A DNA stretch of 64,000 bases from Capnocytophaga sputigena (GTDB lineage: Bacteria; Bacteroidota; Bacteroidia; Flavobacteriales; Flavobacteriaceae), in the NCBI RefSeq assembly GCF_900446695.1, contig NZ_UAVP01000003.1, positions 496,001 through 560,000 of the forward strand. Direction: 5' to 3'. Numbering within the stretch: the first letter of the stretch is position 1; every line of letters begins with the position of its first letter. The notes beneath the pieces are model-generated. The model had not been told where the DNA came from, did not search any database, and saw only the letters and a program-made list of their open reading frames with translations. A program made the position numbers and the translations under genes. Below are positions 28,314-36,537 of the stretch, one piece after another.

Positions 28314-29378
28314 ATGATAACCATCAACAAAAGCCTGTTCGGTACTCACAACGGACAGGCTGTCTATCAATATACCTTACAGAATGCGAACAGCTTTCGC
28401 GTGTCTGTTTTGAACTTAGGCGGTACTATTACTGAAATAGCTGTAAAAGATAAGCACAATGTACTGAAAAACGTAGTATTAGGTTATGCGCATTTAGAAG
28501 ATTACATAGGTAATGGCGCCTATAATGGAGCTACCATAGGGCGCACTTCAGGGCGCATTCACAACGCTGCCTTCACTATCGACGGGAAAACCTATCATCT
28601 ATTTAAAAACAATGGTGAAAATTCATTGCACGGTGGTAAAGAAGGTTTTAGCAGTAAACTCTTTGAAGTAAAAGAACTTTCTAATGGCTTGGAAATGCAC
28701 TACATAAGTCCTGATGGAGAAGAAGGCTACCCTGCAAAAGTAGATTTCAAAGTGATTTACACCATCACTGATGACAACAGTCTGCACATTGCTTACGAAG
28801 CCGTTGCCGATGCCAAAACCTACCTCAATATCACCAACCACAGTTATTTCAACCTCTCTGGTGATATGGAAATGAATGGCGATACCCAAGTATTACAAAT
28901 CGATGCTGATAATATCTGTGAATTGGCAGAAGGATTGATACCTACGGGTAATTACATAGCTGTAGAAGGTACTACTTTCGATCTTCGCAAAGGAAAAGTC
29001 ATCGCCGAAGGTATTGCTGAAGGACACCCTCAATTCGAAATCACTCGCGCTTACGACCACCCTTTTGTACTCAACCACAGCGGACTTAAAGGTGTTCCTC
29101 AGTTGGTATTGCACTCTTCTGAAAGTGGTATTACTATGGAAGCCTATACTACCCAACGCGTGGCTGTGATTTACACCGGTAACTTTTTGGACGATGTACC
29201 TGTATTTGATAAGGTATGTACTCGCAAGGAAAAACCATCAAAAAACCCGCGATTTGTAGGAGTAGCTATTGAGATGCAAGACTTCCCCGATGGTATCAAT
29301 CAGCCTAAATTTGCAGTAAAACCTTTAGAAAAAGGAGAAGTGTACAAACACGAAACCATTTATAAATTTAGGAGTTAG
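28314..29378 (+). CDS. galM: Aldose 1-epimerase (galactose mutarotase)
   Basis: The 354-residue beta-sandwich enzyme interconverts alpha and beta anomers of galactose and glucose, providing the alpha form for GalK. Visible features are GRTSGRIHNAAF near residue 76, LHGGKEGF, the catalytic-His motif NHSYFNLSGD and a C-terminal catalytic Glu region (VAIEMQDFPDGIN). There is no signal peptide, so it should be cytosolic. It is tightly linked to galK and galT. Confidence 0.96.
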   Translation: MITINKSLFGTHNGQAVYQYTLQNANSFRVSVLNLGGTITEIAVKDKHNVLKNVVLGYAHLEDYIGNGAYNGATIGRTSGRIHNAAFTIDGKTYHLFKNNGENSLHGGKEGFSSKLFEVKELSNGLEMHYISPDGEEGYPAKVDFKVIYTITDDNSLHIAYEAVADAKTYLNITNHSYFNLSGDMEMNGDTQVLQIDADNICELAEGLIPTGNYIAVEGTTFDLRKGKVIAEGIAEGHPQFEITRAYDHPFVLNHSGLKGVPQLVLHSSESGITMEAYTTQRVAVIYTGNFLDDVPVFDKVCTRKEKPSKNPRFVGVAIEMQDFPDGINQPKFAVKPLEKGEVYKHETIYKFRS

Positions 29379-29392
29379 AAATTAGTTTGAAA

Positions 29393-30952
29393 ATGGATAT
29401 TTACATTGAAATAGAAACCCTCATCAGTTATGCTATTTTGCACGGATTGGTGAAGGAAGAAGATCGTATATTGGTGACTAATGCTGTTTTAGAAAGCATT
29501 GGTTGTGATAGTTATACCGAGTTTACAAAAGAAGAACAAGCTCAAATCGCTAAACGAGCTGCTGAGATAGTCTACCCCACTGAGCTGCTTGATAGCTTAG
29601 TTGAATGGGCTGCTGAGAACGGCGCCCTCTCTACCGATACGCTTACTTTCCGCGACCTGCTGAACTCTAAGATTATGGGACAGGTATTACCTCGTACATC
29701 GGTAATTCGCAACGATTTTTGGCACAAATACCAAAGTAACAAAGAGCAAGCTACCCAGTTTTTCTACGAGCTCAACAAGCAAAGCAACTATATACGCACC
29801 GATAGAATTGCCAAAAACATCTTGTGGGAACACGAGAGCCCTTATGGCAATTTAGAGATTACTATCAACCTTTCTAAACCTGAAAAAGACCCTCGTGATA
29901 TTGCTGCCCAAAAAGATGTGGTAGCCACTAACTACCCTAAATGTCTGCTCTGTAAAGAGAACGAAGGCTATATGGGGCGTGTAAATCACGCTGGACGCCA
30001 AAATTTGCGTACTATTAAATTGGATTTAGCCAATGAGGAATGGTTTTTCCAATACTCACCCTATATCTATTACAACGAGCACTGTATCGTCTTTTCGAGT
30101 GAACATCGCCCTATGAAGATTGACAAGGCTTGTTTTGAGCACGTATTAGGTTTTGTAGAGCAATTCCCTCATTACTTCCTCAGTTCTAATGCCGATTTAC
30201 CTATTGTAGGAGGTTCTATCCTCTCACACGACCATTTTCAGGGTGGGCGACACGTGTTTCCTATGGAAAAAGCGACCATAAAAGAACGTGTGAACTTCAA
30301 AGGTTTTGAAGATGTGGAAGCAGGCATCGTAAATTGGCCTATGAGCGTATTGCGATTGCGTGGAGATAAAGAGCGCCTCATTGCTTTAGCCGATGTAATC
30401 TTGCAATTGTGGATAAACTACAGCGATGCATCATTAGGCATCTACTCGCATACTGAGGGGGTGCGCCATAATACAGTAAACCCTGTAGCACGCTTCAAAA
30501 ATGGTAAATACGAACTCGATTTGGCTTTGCGCAACAACCGCACTGATGCCCAACACCCTATGGGAATTTTCCACCCTTACGAACATCTGCACAACATCAA
30601 AAAAGAGAACATCGGGATTATTGAGGTGATGGGCTTAGCGATTTTACCTGGTAGGTTAAAGACTGAAATGGCGAACATTAAAACCTTGCTTAGTGAAGCC
30701 ATTACAGTTGGTAACGCTTTCAGCACTGTATATACCAAAATGAACGCTGACTCTGCTTTGCAAAAACACACTCAGTGGTTAGAACGTTACGTGAATACCT
30801 CCCCTACTCCACTCTCAATTGATAATTTAGACGAGTTTATCAACAAGAGTATAGGCGATACTTTCTGTGAGGTATTAGAAAACTGCGGTGTGTTCAAACA
30901 TACCCCTGAAGGTGAGGAAGGATTTAGGAAATTCGTGAGCCAAATTTGCTAA
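29393..30952 (+). CDS. galT: Class II UTP/UDP-glucose-hexose-1-phosphate uridylyltransferase
   Basis: A 519-residue protein of the long, Firmicutes/bifidobacterial-type GalT rather than the roughly 350-residue class I enzyme. The active-site block is SILSHDHFQGG, with the HxHxQ nucleophile; upstream is a Cys pair CLLCKENEG. It transfers UMP between UDP-glucose and galactose 1-phosphate; bifidobacterial relatives also use N-acetylhexosamine 1-phosphates (family knowledge). The ATG at 29393 is chosen; the frame could start six bases earlier only with TTG. Its last bases contain the -33 box of the next gene. Confidence 0.93.
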   Translation: MDIYIEIETLISYAILHGLVKEEDRILVTNAVLESIGCDSYTEFTKEEQAQIAKRAAEIVYPTELLDSLVEWAAENGALSTDTLTFRDLLNSKIMGQVLPRTSVIRNDFWHKYQSNKEQATQFFYELNKQSNYIRTDRIAKNILWEHESPYGNLEITINLSKPEKDPRDIAAQKDVVATNYPKCLLCKENEGYMGRVNHAGRQNLRTIKLDLANEEWFFQYSPYIYYNEHCIVFSSEHRPMKIDKACFEHVLGFVEQFPHYFLSSNADLPIVGGSILSHDHFQGGRHVFPMEKATIKERVNFKGFEDVEAGIVNWPMSVLRLRGDKERLIALADVILQLWINYSDASLGIYSHTEGVRHNTVNPVARFKNGKYELDLALRNNRTDAQHPMGIFHPYEHLHNIKKENIGIIEVMGLAILPGRLKTEMANIKTLLSEAITVGNAFSTVYTKMNADSALQKHTQWLERYVNTSPTPLSIDNLDEFINKSIGDTFCEVLENCGVFKHTPEGEEGFRKFVSQIC

Positions 30953-30975
30953 TTTGCTAATTATTTGTATTTTTG
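30946..30975 (+). promoter_or_regulatory. Promoter of the DUF5686 gene
   Basis: TTG (30946-30948) and TATTTTTG (30968-30975) are separated by 19 bases. The -33 box lies in the final galT codons. This promoter overlaps an upstream TTG start candidate at 30973 and so favours the ATG at 31000. Confidence 0.75.
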
Positions 30976-30999
30976 CGTTTTAATATTAACTTTTATACG

Positions 31000-33516
31000 A
31001 TGAAAAAACACTTCTTACTACTCTTGTTATGTGCTTTTTTTCCCTTAGGTTCTTACCTATGGTCACAAACACACGTATCGGGTAAAGTAATCGATGAAAA
31101 TGGTCAACCTATAGCTTTTGCTAATGTGTTATTCCCTAAAACTACTATTGGTGCTTACACCGATGATGAAGGACGTTTTTCTCTATACTCCGAAAAAAAA
31201 CAAAAAGAATTAGAGGTGTCTTTCATAGGGTATACCACAAAAAAAATCCATTTAGAAAAAGATAACACTAAAGGATTGGTCGTAGTACTCGTAGAAGGTG
31301 AACAGTTAGACGCAGTAACGATTGTAGCAAAACCTAAAAAGGCGCTTTCTAAAAAAGAAAACCCTGCCTATACTGTTTTGCAAGGCATTTGGAAAAATAA
31401 AAAGAAACGCGGATTGCAAAATGCAACAGCTTATCAGTATAAAAAACACACTACTACCGAGTTAGGGGTGAACAACCTCGATACGGTCTTCCTCAAAAAA
31501 GCCTTAAACAAAGAATACGATACAATTAGAAAAATCCTCTCCGAGAAAAAATACAAGGAAACTTTTTCTCTCCCAATGTATCTCACCGAAAAAATAGAAA
31601 CTGTTTATGGTAACAATCAGTTAGGAAAAAAACGTGTAGATATAGAAGCCGAACGTGCTCAAGGTATTGTACAACAAGGTTTTGGTTTGGAACGCGTGAG
31701 CCAATCGTTTGACGAGTTCGAGATTTATGACAATACTTATATGATACTCAACAAGCCGTTTGTGAGCCCTCTATCCGAATTTGGTTATGGTGTGTATCTC
31801 TATGTATTAAGTGATACTATTCAAAAAGATGATCGCCAATTCTATCGTATCAATTTCTTCCCTCGTGACGATCAAGATTTGGCTTTACAAGGGCAGTTTG
31901 ATGTAGACACCAAAACCTTCATTGTGAGTGCTATACAAATGCACACCACTCCTAAAACTAATATCAACTTAGTACGCGGACTTTCATTTGAAAAATACTT
32001 CACCATTGCAAACGATAGTATTTATCTACCCGAACGCGAAATTCAGGTAGGCGATTTTACGCTAATCACTAAAAAAGAGGAAGAAAAAGGTCTCTATGTA
32101 AAAAACTACATCAATTATTCCGATATATTGTTAAACAAAGCTAAAACTGCTGAATTTTATGACCAGCAAGTAGTAAAAACTGCTAAAGATCAGTTTCATA
32201 AAGACGATGCTTATTGGGATAACAATACCTTAGGAGGAGCCGACCTCACCAAAACCAAACTCCTCATTCGTGAGGTAGGAAGTAATAAACGTATTAAAAT
32301 GATAGGCGATGTAACCGATGTGGTAACTTCTGGTTATATTCCTATTGGTAATTATATACAATTTGGTAGGTTTTGGCAAACTTTCTCAAGTAACAATGTA
32401 GAAGGATTGCGATTGCGTGCTGGTTTCCGTTCATTTATCTCTACCGATGACCGTTTTCGTGCCTATATTTATGGTGCTTATGGATTGAGAGACAAACAGT
32501 TTAAATACGGATTCAGCGGTAAATACCTCCTCTCTCACAGTCCGCGTATCACCCTCGGGGCTGGTTATCAGAATGATAATCTGCAATTAGGCACTTTCGT
32601 AATGCACGATGATACCGAATTGAATTTTGAAAAGACTACCAACTTTATCATTGCACGTGGTGAAAATTACTATCTCACCCGTAACAAAAAGATACAAGGG
32701 GTAATCAATTACAACATTATTCCTAATTTGCAGTTTTCAATTTTTGGTACTTACCAAAAACTCTCTTCTGCAAGTGAAGAAAACTTCTTGATTGCCTACC
32801 AAAATCCTAAAACAGGAGATGTAATTCACGAGTACGACAACTTCTATACAGGAGCTCAGCTTTCGTTCACTCCTCACCGAAAAGTATTTGGTTATGGTGT
32901 AGAACAACGCTATGGCAAAAAACTCTTCCCTATATATACCCTTAAATATTCTAAAGGGGTAGATGGGGTAATAAACAGCAAGTTTGATTACGACAAAGTC
33001 CAAATGATGCTTTATAAACCCATTCCACTCTTTGGTTATGGTATTTTTCACGCCAATATAGAAGCTGGAAAAGTGTTTGGTACAGCACCACTTATTGCTT
33101 TAGCACCTACACCTGCAAACCAATCATACTCATCAGCACCTAACACTTTTGCACTTTTAGACTACTACGATTTCATCACTGATACCTATATTAATGGTTA
33201 CTTTGAGCACCATTTTGATGGTTTCTTGTTAAACCGAATTCCTTTCTTGCAAAAATTGCGCTTTAAAAGTGTACTTTTTGGTAGATTTGCTTACGGAACA
33301 CTTTCAGAAAAAAATAAACAAGCGAATATTACTAATATTATATTCAATTCGCCCGAAAAACTCTATTGGGAATACGGATTTGGTATTGAAAACATCGGGT
33401 TAGGTAACTTCCGTTTTATACGGGTAGATTTTGTATGGCGCAACGATTTCAACGATGTAAATGGCGTACGTAATCCTAAATTTGGAGTGCGTATCGGGAT
33501 AGTACCATCATTCTAG
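31000..33516 (+). CDS. DUF5686 / carboxypeptidase-like regulatory domain outer-membrane protein
   Basis: The 838-residue protein has a signal peptide (MKKHFLLLLLCAFFPLG...WSQ). A carboxypeptidase-regulatory-like (CarboxypepD_reg) beta-sandwich follows at about 25-110 (VSGKVIDENGQPIAFANVLF, GAYTDDEGRFSL). A long region rich in amphipathic strands ends in FGVRIGIVPSF, typical of an outer-membrane barrel. This fits the Bacteroidota DUF5686 family of unknown function. It is not a typical TonB-dependent receptor: no plug domain is apparent. The start was chosen because the longer frame begins inside the promoter. The acyl-CoA reductase gene follows after 13 bases. Confidence 0.85.
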   Translation: MKKHFLLLLLCAFFPLGSYLWSQTHVSGKVIDENGQPIAFANVLFPKTTIGAYTDDEGRFSLYSEKKQKELEVSFIGYTTKKIHLEKDNTKGLVVVLVEGEQLDAVTIVAKPKKALSKKENPAYTVLQGIWKNKKKRGLQNATAYQYKKHTTTELGVNNLDTVFLKKALNKEYDTIRKILSEKKYKETFSLPMYLTEKIETVYGNNQLGKKRVDIEAERAQGIVQQGFGLERVSQSFDEFEIYDNTYMILNKPFVSPLSEFGYGVYLYVLSDTIQKDDRQFYRINFFPRDDQDLALQGQFDVDTKTFIVSAIQMHTTPKTNINLVRGLSFEKYFTIANDSIYLPEREIQVGDFTLITKKEEEKGLYVKNYINYSDILLNKAKTAEFYDQQVVKTAKDQFHKDDAYWDNNTLGGADLTKTKLLIREVGSNKRIKMIGDVTDVVTSGYIPIGNYIQFGRFWQTFSSNNVEGLRLRAGFRSFISTDDRFRAYIYGAYGLRDKQFKYGFSGKYLLSHSPRITLGAGYQNDNLQLGTFVMHDDTELNFEKTTNFIIARGENYYLTRNKKIQGVINYNIIPNLQFSIFGTYQKLSSASEENFLIAYQNPKTGDVIHEYDNFYTGAQLSFTPHRKVFGYGVEQRYGKKLFPIYTLKYSKGVDGVINSKFDYDKVQMMLYKPIPLFGYGIFHANIEAGKVFGTAPLIALAPTPANQSYSSAPNTFALLDYYDFITDTYINGYFEHHFDGFLLNRIPFLQKLRFKSVLFGRFAYGTLSEKNKQANITNIIFNSPEKLYWEYGFGIENIGLGNFRFIRVDFVWRNDFNDVNGVRNPKFGVRIGIVPSF

Positions 33517-33529
33517 TAAGAAATAAGAG

Positions 33530-34540
33530 ATGATAAAAGAAAAAGTTAAAAAGAATCTCATACAATTAGGAGACTTATTTTCTAATACAGAATTATTTAA
33601 GGACATTTTTGAAAAAGCCGAACAGCAAAACAGCTGGTTTACTCGTGCTAATTTAGAATTTGCCTTTACATCGTGGAGTGAAGCCCTCAGCGAAAGTAAT
33701 GTAGAACAGTGGCTATCGCAGTATCAATTACCACAAGCTACTTCAGCTAAAAAAATATTGATAGTAATGGCTGGCAACCTGCCATTAGTAGGTTTTCACG
33801 ATTTATTATGTGTGTTAGTAGCAGGACATCAAGCTATCGTAAAACTATCAAGTGATGATCGCGTACTGCTCCCCTATTTACTTGAAAAAATAAAAGATTT
33901 CGCTCCCCAATGGACTGCTTCTGTACAATTTACTAACGAAAAAGTAACCGATTACGATGCTGTAATTGCAACAGGTAGCGACAATACTGCCCGCTATTTT
34001 GAATATTATTTTGGTAAGAAACCACACATCATTAGAAAAAACCGACATTCAGTAGCTGTACTCACTGGAGGAGAAACTCCTGAGCAGCTTTTTGCTTTAG
34101 GTAAAGACATCTTTCAGTACTATGGTTTAGGTTGCCGCAGCGTCTCTAAACTTTTTGTTCCTAAGGGATATGATTTTAACTTGCTATTTCAAGCAATTTA
34201 TCCTTACAAAGATATCATCCAAGAACAAAAGTACGCCAATAACTACGATTACAACAAAGCCGTCTACCTAATGAGCTTATACCAGCTCCTCGAAAACGGA
34301 TTTCTATTGCTAAAAGAAGACGAGCATTACGGTTCACCTATTGCTACCCTTTTTTACGAATACTACACTGATGTAGATAGCTTAAAAAAGAAACTCACTA
34401 CCGATGCTGAAAAGATACAATGTGTAGTCGCACACAATTTTATAACTGAAGAAGTAGCCTTTGGAAAGACCCAAAGTCCCCACCTATGGAACTACGCTGA
34501 TGGGGTAGATACCCTAAATTTCTTACTCAAATTATCGTGA
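33530..34540 (+). CDS. Acyl-CoA reductase (LuxC-like)
   Basis: The 336-residue protein resembles the LuxC/acyl-CoA reductase family of the aldehyde-dehydrogenase superfamily, seen in Bacteroidota beside core genes. Visible are the nucleotide-binding stretch KKILIVMAGNLPLVGFHDLL (about 74-93), DAVIATGSDNTARYF and the putative catalytic Cys in YYGLGCRSVSKLFVP (about 200). It would reduce acyl-CoA to an aldehyde with NADPH; the physiological role here is unknown. It appears to be co-transcribed with the DUF5686 gene and is followed by an AT-rich terminator-like hairpin. Confidence 0.8.
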   Translation: MIKEKVKKNLIQLGDLFSNTELFKDIFEKAEQQNSWFTRANLEFAFTSWSEALSESNVEQWLSQYQLPQATSAKKILIVMAGNLPLVGFHDLLCVLVAGHQAIVKLSSDDRVLLPYLLEKIKDFAPQWTASVQFTNEKVTDYDAVIATGSDNTARYFEYYFGKKPHIIRKNRHSVAVLTGGETPEQLFALGKDIFQYYGLGCRSVSKLFVPKGYDFNLLFQAIYPYKDIIQEQKYANNYDYNKAVYLMSLYQLLENGFLLLKEDEHYGSPIATLFYEYYTDVDSLKKKLTTDAEKIQCVVAHNFITEEVAFGKTQSPHLWNYADGVDTLNFLLKLS

Positions 34541-34585
34541 AACAACTCAAAAACAATAACTAACAAAACAAAATATTAAAATTAT

Positions 34586-34632
34586 AAAATATTAATTATA
34601 AGATACTTATAAAATATTTTGAAGTTTTTTTT
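34586..34632 (+). terminator. AT-rich terminator-like hairpin after the acyl-CoA reductase gene
   Basis: An inner 7-bp stem (TTATAAG with CTTATAA around ATA) and an outer 8-bp stem (AAAATATT with AATATTTT) are separated by a two-base bulge. GAAG and a run of eight T follow. Purely AT-rich, hence moderate confidence. Confidence 0.5.
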
Positions 34633-34652
34633 AAAAAAAGTACTAAAAAAAA

Positions 34653-34682
34653 TTGCAGATATAAAAAAAAGTAGTACTTTTG
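34653..34682 (+). promoter_or_regulatory. Promoter of the tRNA-Glu pair (and possibly rpsT)
   Basis: TTG (34653-34655) and TACTTTTG (34675-34682) are separated by 19 bases. Initiation near 34689 would leave a 5' leader of about 35 bases before the first tRNA. Confidence 0.75.
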
Positions 34683-34724
34683 CCACCGCATTGACAGAGA
34701 AACAATGCCTAAATAAACCAAATT

Positions 34725-34796
34725 GGTCCGTTCGTCTAGGGGTTAGGACGCAAGGTTTTCATCCTTGTAACAGGGGTTCGATTCCCCTACGGACTA
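34725..34796 (+). tRNA. tRNA-Glu (anticodon TTC), copy 1
   Basis: A 72-base cloverleaf: acceptor GGTCCGT with ACGGACT, D-arm from GTCTAGGGGTTAGGAC, anticodon stem CAAGG/CCTTG with loop TTTTCAT (anticodon TTC), and T-arm CAGGGGTTCGATTCCCCTA. The discriminator base is A and CCA is not encoded. The top acceptor pair is G1-U72. Identical to the second copy. Confidence 0.97.
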
Positions 34797-34840
34797 CAAG
34801 CCATAATTAAATTTTTTAAACGGTTAAACAAATATTTTAA

Positions 34841-34912
34841 GGTCCGTTCGTCTAGGGGTTAGGACGCAAGGTTTTCATCCTTGTAACAGGGGTTCGATTC
34901 CCCTACGGACTA
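34841..34912 (+). tRNA. tRNA-Glu (anticodon TTC), copy 2
   Basis: Identical over all 72 bases to the tRNA 44 bases upstream, with an AT-rich spacer that is not duplicated. Probably processed from the same precursor as copy 1. rpsT begins 62 bases downstream without an evident promoter of its own. Confidence 0.97.
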
Positions 34913-34974
34913 CTACACTAAATGCACTATTAGTATCTAAAAGATACAACTTAAAATTAAATTAGTAAAGGAAA

Positions 34975-35232
34975 ATGGCAAACCATAAATCAGCATTAAA
35001 AAGAATTAGAAGAAACGAAGCAGCTCGCTTGCGCAATCGTTATCAACACAAAACGGCTCGTAATGCCGTAAGAAAACTACGTGCTTTAGAAAATGTAGAA
35101 GAAGCAAAAACTCTTTTCCCTAAAGTAGTTTCAATGATCGACAAGCTCGCTAAGAAAAATATCATTCATGCTAACAAAGCAGCGAATTTAAAAAGCAGTT
35201 TAGCTAAACATATCAATAAATTAGCTAAATAG
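34975..35232 (+). CDS. rpsT: 30S ribosomal protein S20
   Basis: This 85-residue, strongly basic helical protein begins [20 protein letters not shown] and continues with the S20 pattern [13 protein letters not shown] and [19 protein letters not shown]. It binds 16S rRNA in the body of the small subunit. An AAAGGAAA purine stretch precedes the ATG. A small hairpin (GTATCT/AGATAC, 34933-34947) lies in the leader. Co-transcription with the two tRNA-Glu genes is likely. A terminator follows at 35261. Confidence 0.97.
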   Translation: MANHKSALKRIRRNEAARLRNRYQHKTARNAVRKLRALENVEEAKTLFPKVVSMIDKLAKKNIIHANKAANLKSSLAKHINKLAK

Positions 35233-35260
35233 TCATTTAGGTTTTAGATTTATCACTGAT

Positions 35261-35298
35261 AGCCAGATTTATGCAAGTAAATCTGGCTTTGGTGTTTT
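35261..35298 (+). terminator. rpsT terminator
   Basis: A perfect 11-bp stem, AGCCAGATTTA (35261-35271) with TAAATCTGGCT (35278-35288), is followed by TTGGTGTTTT. Confidence 0.85.
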
Positions 35299-35318
35299 AA
35301 AGTTAAATATATGAAATT

Positions 35319-36440
35319 ATGAAATATACATCTTATGCCCTACTCTTCTTACTTTCAGGAGTTATTTCTTGTAACGACACAAATCAATCAGATAAAGAAA
35401 AACAAACTCATAAAACAAAGTCTATAGAGTTTGAAGAATTTAAACTCATAGACCTAACTCCTAAAGCTCAGGAAGATATGAAGCACTGGAAGAATTTCCA
35501 ATCACTGATGCAGGTTATCGTATCAATGGCTCCTGCCAAGATAAAAAACACCGATGATTTGATGCTCTCTAATCCTGATAGTTTGTTAGTATACAGTCGC
35601 TTGTATCCTATCAATTCTAAAACAGAAGTCATCAATAGTATTGTAGAACACGATTGGAGAACTCCAGCCGATGCCGCTAAAGATACTGTTTTTAGGTTTG
35701 AAAAAAAGAAAAATAATGCCGTAGGCTTTTTGCAATGGAATCGCTTTTTGGTAGCCAATATTCCTTACACTTTTTCCATAGTATTGAAAAAAGTGAATTA
35801 TCCCAATGTAAAACTAAATTTTTTAGAAGGTGAAAATGATGAATTATCAGCAACTTTAGCTCTTGATACCCTTAGCTCTTCCACTAATAATGTAAAGAGA
35901 ACAACCCTATCCGATGATTGGTACAGCTACCAAATTGATTTCTCACCTAAAAAATCAGCGTCTTACTCTATAAGACTTTCCTTAGACGAAAATGCCAAAG
36001 AAAATGACAATGTGATACTATACCGCTCTATTTTAGAGCTTCCTGCAAAGCATTTTCACCAAGTAGGCAAATTTTCTGATAAAATTGTAGGAGAACACTC
36101 TGATGTAGAAAGTTCTTATTATTCTGTATTTTTTTGGTTAGTACAAATAGAAGATGCTCTCAAGGAACTACTCAATAGTGACACCTTTCCAGAACGTATT
36201 AATGTCCCTACAGTAAAAGCTCGTTTTAGGCTCTTTCAAACACAAATTAAATCATTAGCTGATAATGTCAAGAACAACCCTGATTTCAACGAAAATGAGC
36301 TTAAAAACAATATCTTTCTATTAAGAGAAACTTTCAATAGTATCATCGCTCGTATTAATAATATATATGGCAACGACTTAGATGAACGTATGAAATATAT
36401 CGATACTCAACCAGATTCTATTTCTTCAACTAAGAATTAA
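35319..36440 (+). CDS. Putative lipoprotein of unknown function
   Basis: The 373-residue protein has a lipoprotein signal (LLFLLSGVISC, lipobox Cys about residue 18). A polar linker is followed by a beta-rich segment (about 100-230) and helical regions to the end. I do not recognise the family. Residues after the Cys (NDTNQSDKEK) do not resemble the K-D-D type surface-export signal described in Capnocytophaga, so periplasmic-face anchoring is more likely. The ATG at 35319 is used because an earlier ATG at 35311 is stopped at once. It ends before a strong bidirectional terminator. Confidence 0.8.
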   Translation: MKYTSYALLFLLSGVISCNDTNQSDKEKQTHKTKSIEFEEFKLIDLTPKAQEDMKHWKNFQSLMQVIVSMAPAKIKNTDDLMLSNPDSLLVYSRLYPINSKTEVINSIVEHDWRTPADAAKDTVFRFEKKKNNAVGFLQWNRFLVANIPYTFSIVLKKVNYPNVKLNFLEGENDELSATLALDTLSSSTNNVKRTTLSDDWYSYQIDFSPKKSASYSIRLSLDENAKENDNVILYRSILELPAKHFHQVGKFSDKIVGEHSDVESSYYSVFFWLVQIEDALKELLNSDTFPERINVPTVKARFRLFQTQIKSLADNVKNNPDFNENELKNNIFLLRETFNSIIARINNIYGNDLDERMKYIDTQPDSISSTKN

Positions 36441-36458
36441 ATTAATCTTTTATTAATT

Positions 36459-36500
36459 AAAAAACTTCCCGTTAGGTTGCGACCTAACGGGAAGTTTTTT
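36459..36500. terminator. Strong bidirectional terminator between convergent genes
   Basis: A perfect 19-bp stem (36459-36477 with 36482-36500) closes on a TGCG tetraloop. Its core is CTTCCCGTTAGGT. A6 and T6 at the base provide U-runs on both strands, so it serves the lipoprotein gene (plus) and the giant adhesin gene (minus, stop at 36538). Confidence 0.93.
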
Positions 36501-36537
36501 GTTTGTATTTATCTAGCTATTGCTAGTTTATTCAACT

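Noticed and set aside
34619-34810. Short open frame across the tRNA promoter and first tRNA
   Set aside because: It overlaps the promoter and a complete tRNA-Glu gene, and has no homologous look.
34725-34912. tRNA pair as an integration (att) site
   Set aside because: No integrase, no island and no partial tRNA 3' copy elsewhere; the second copy is complete and the flanks are core genes.
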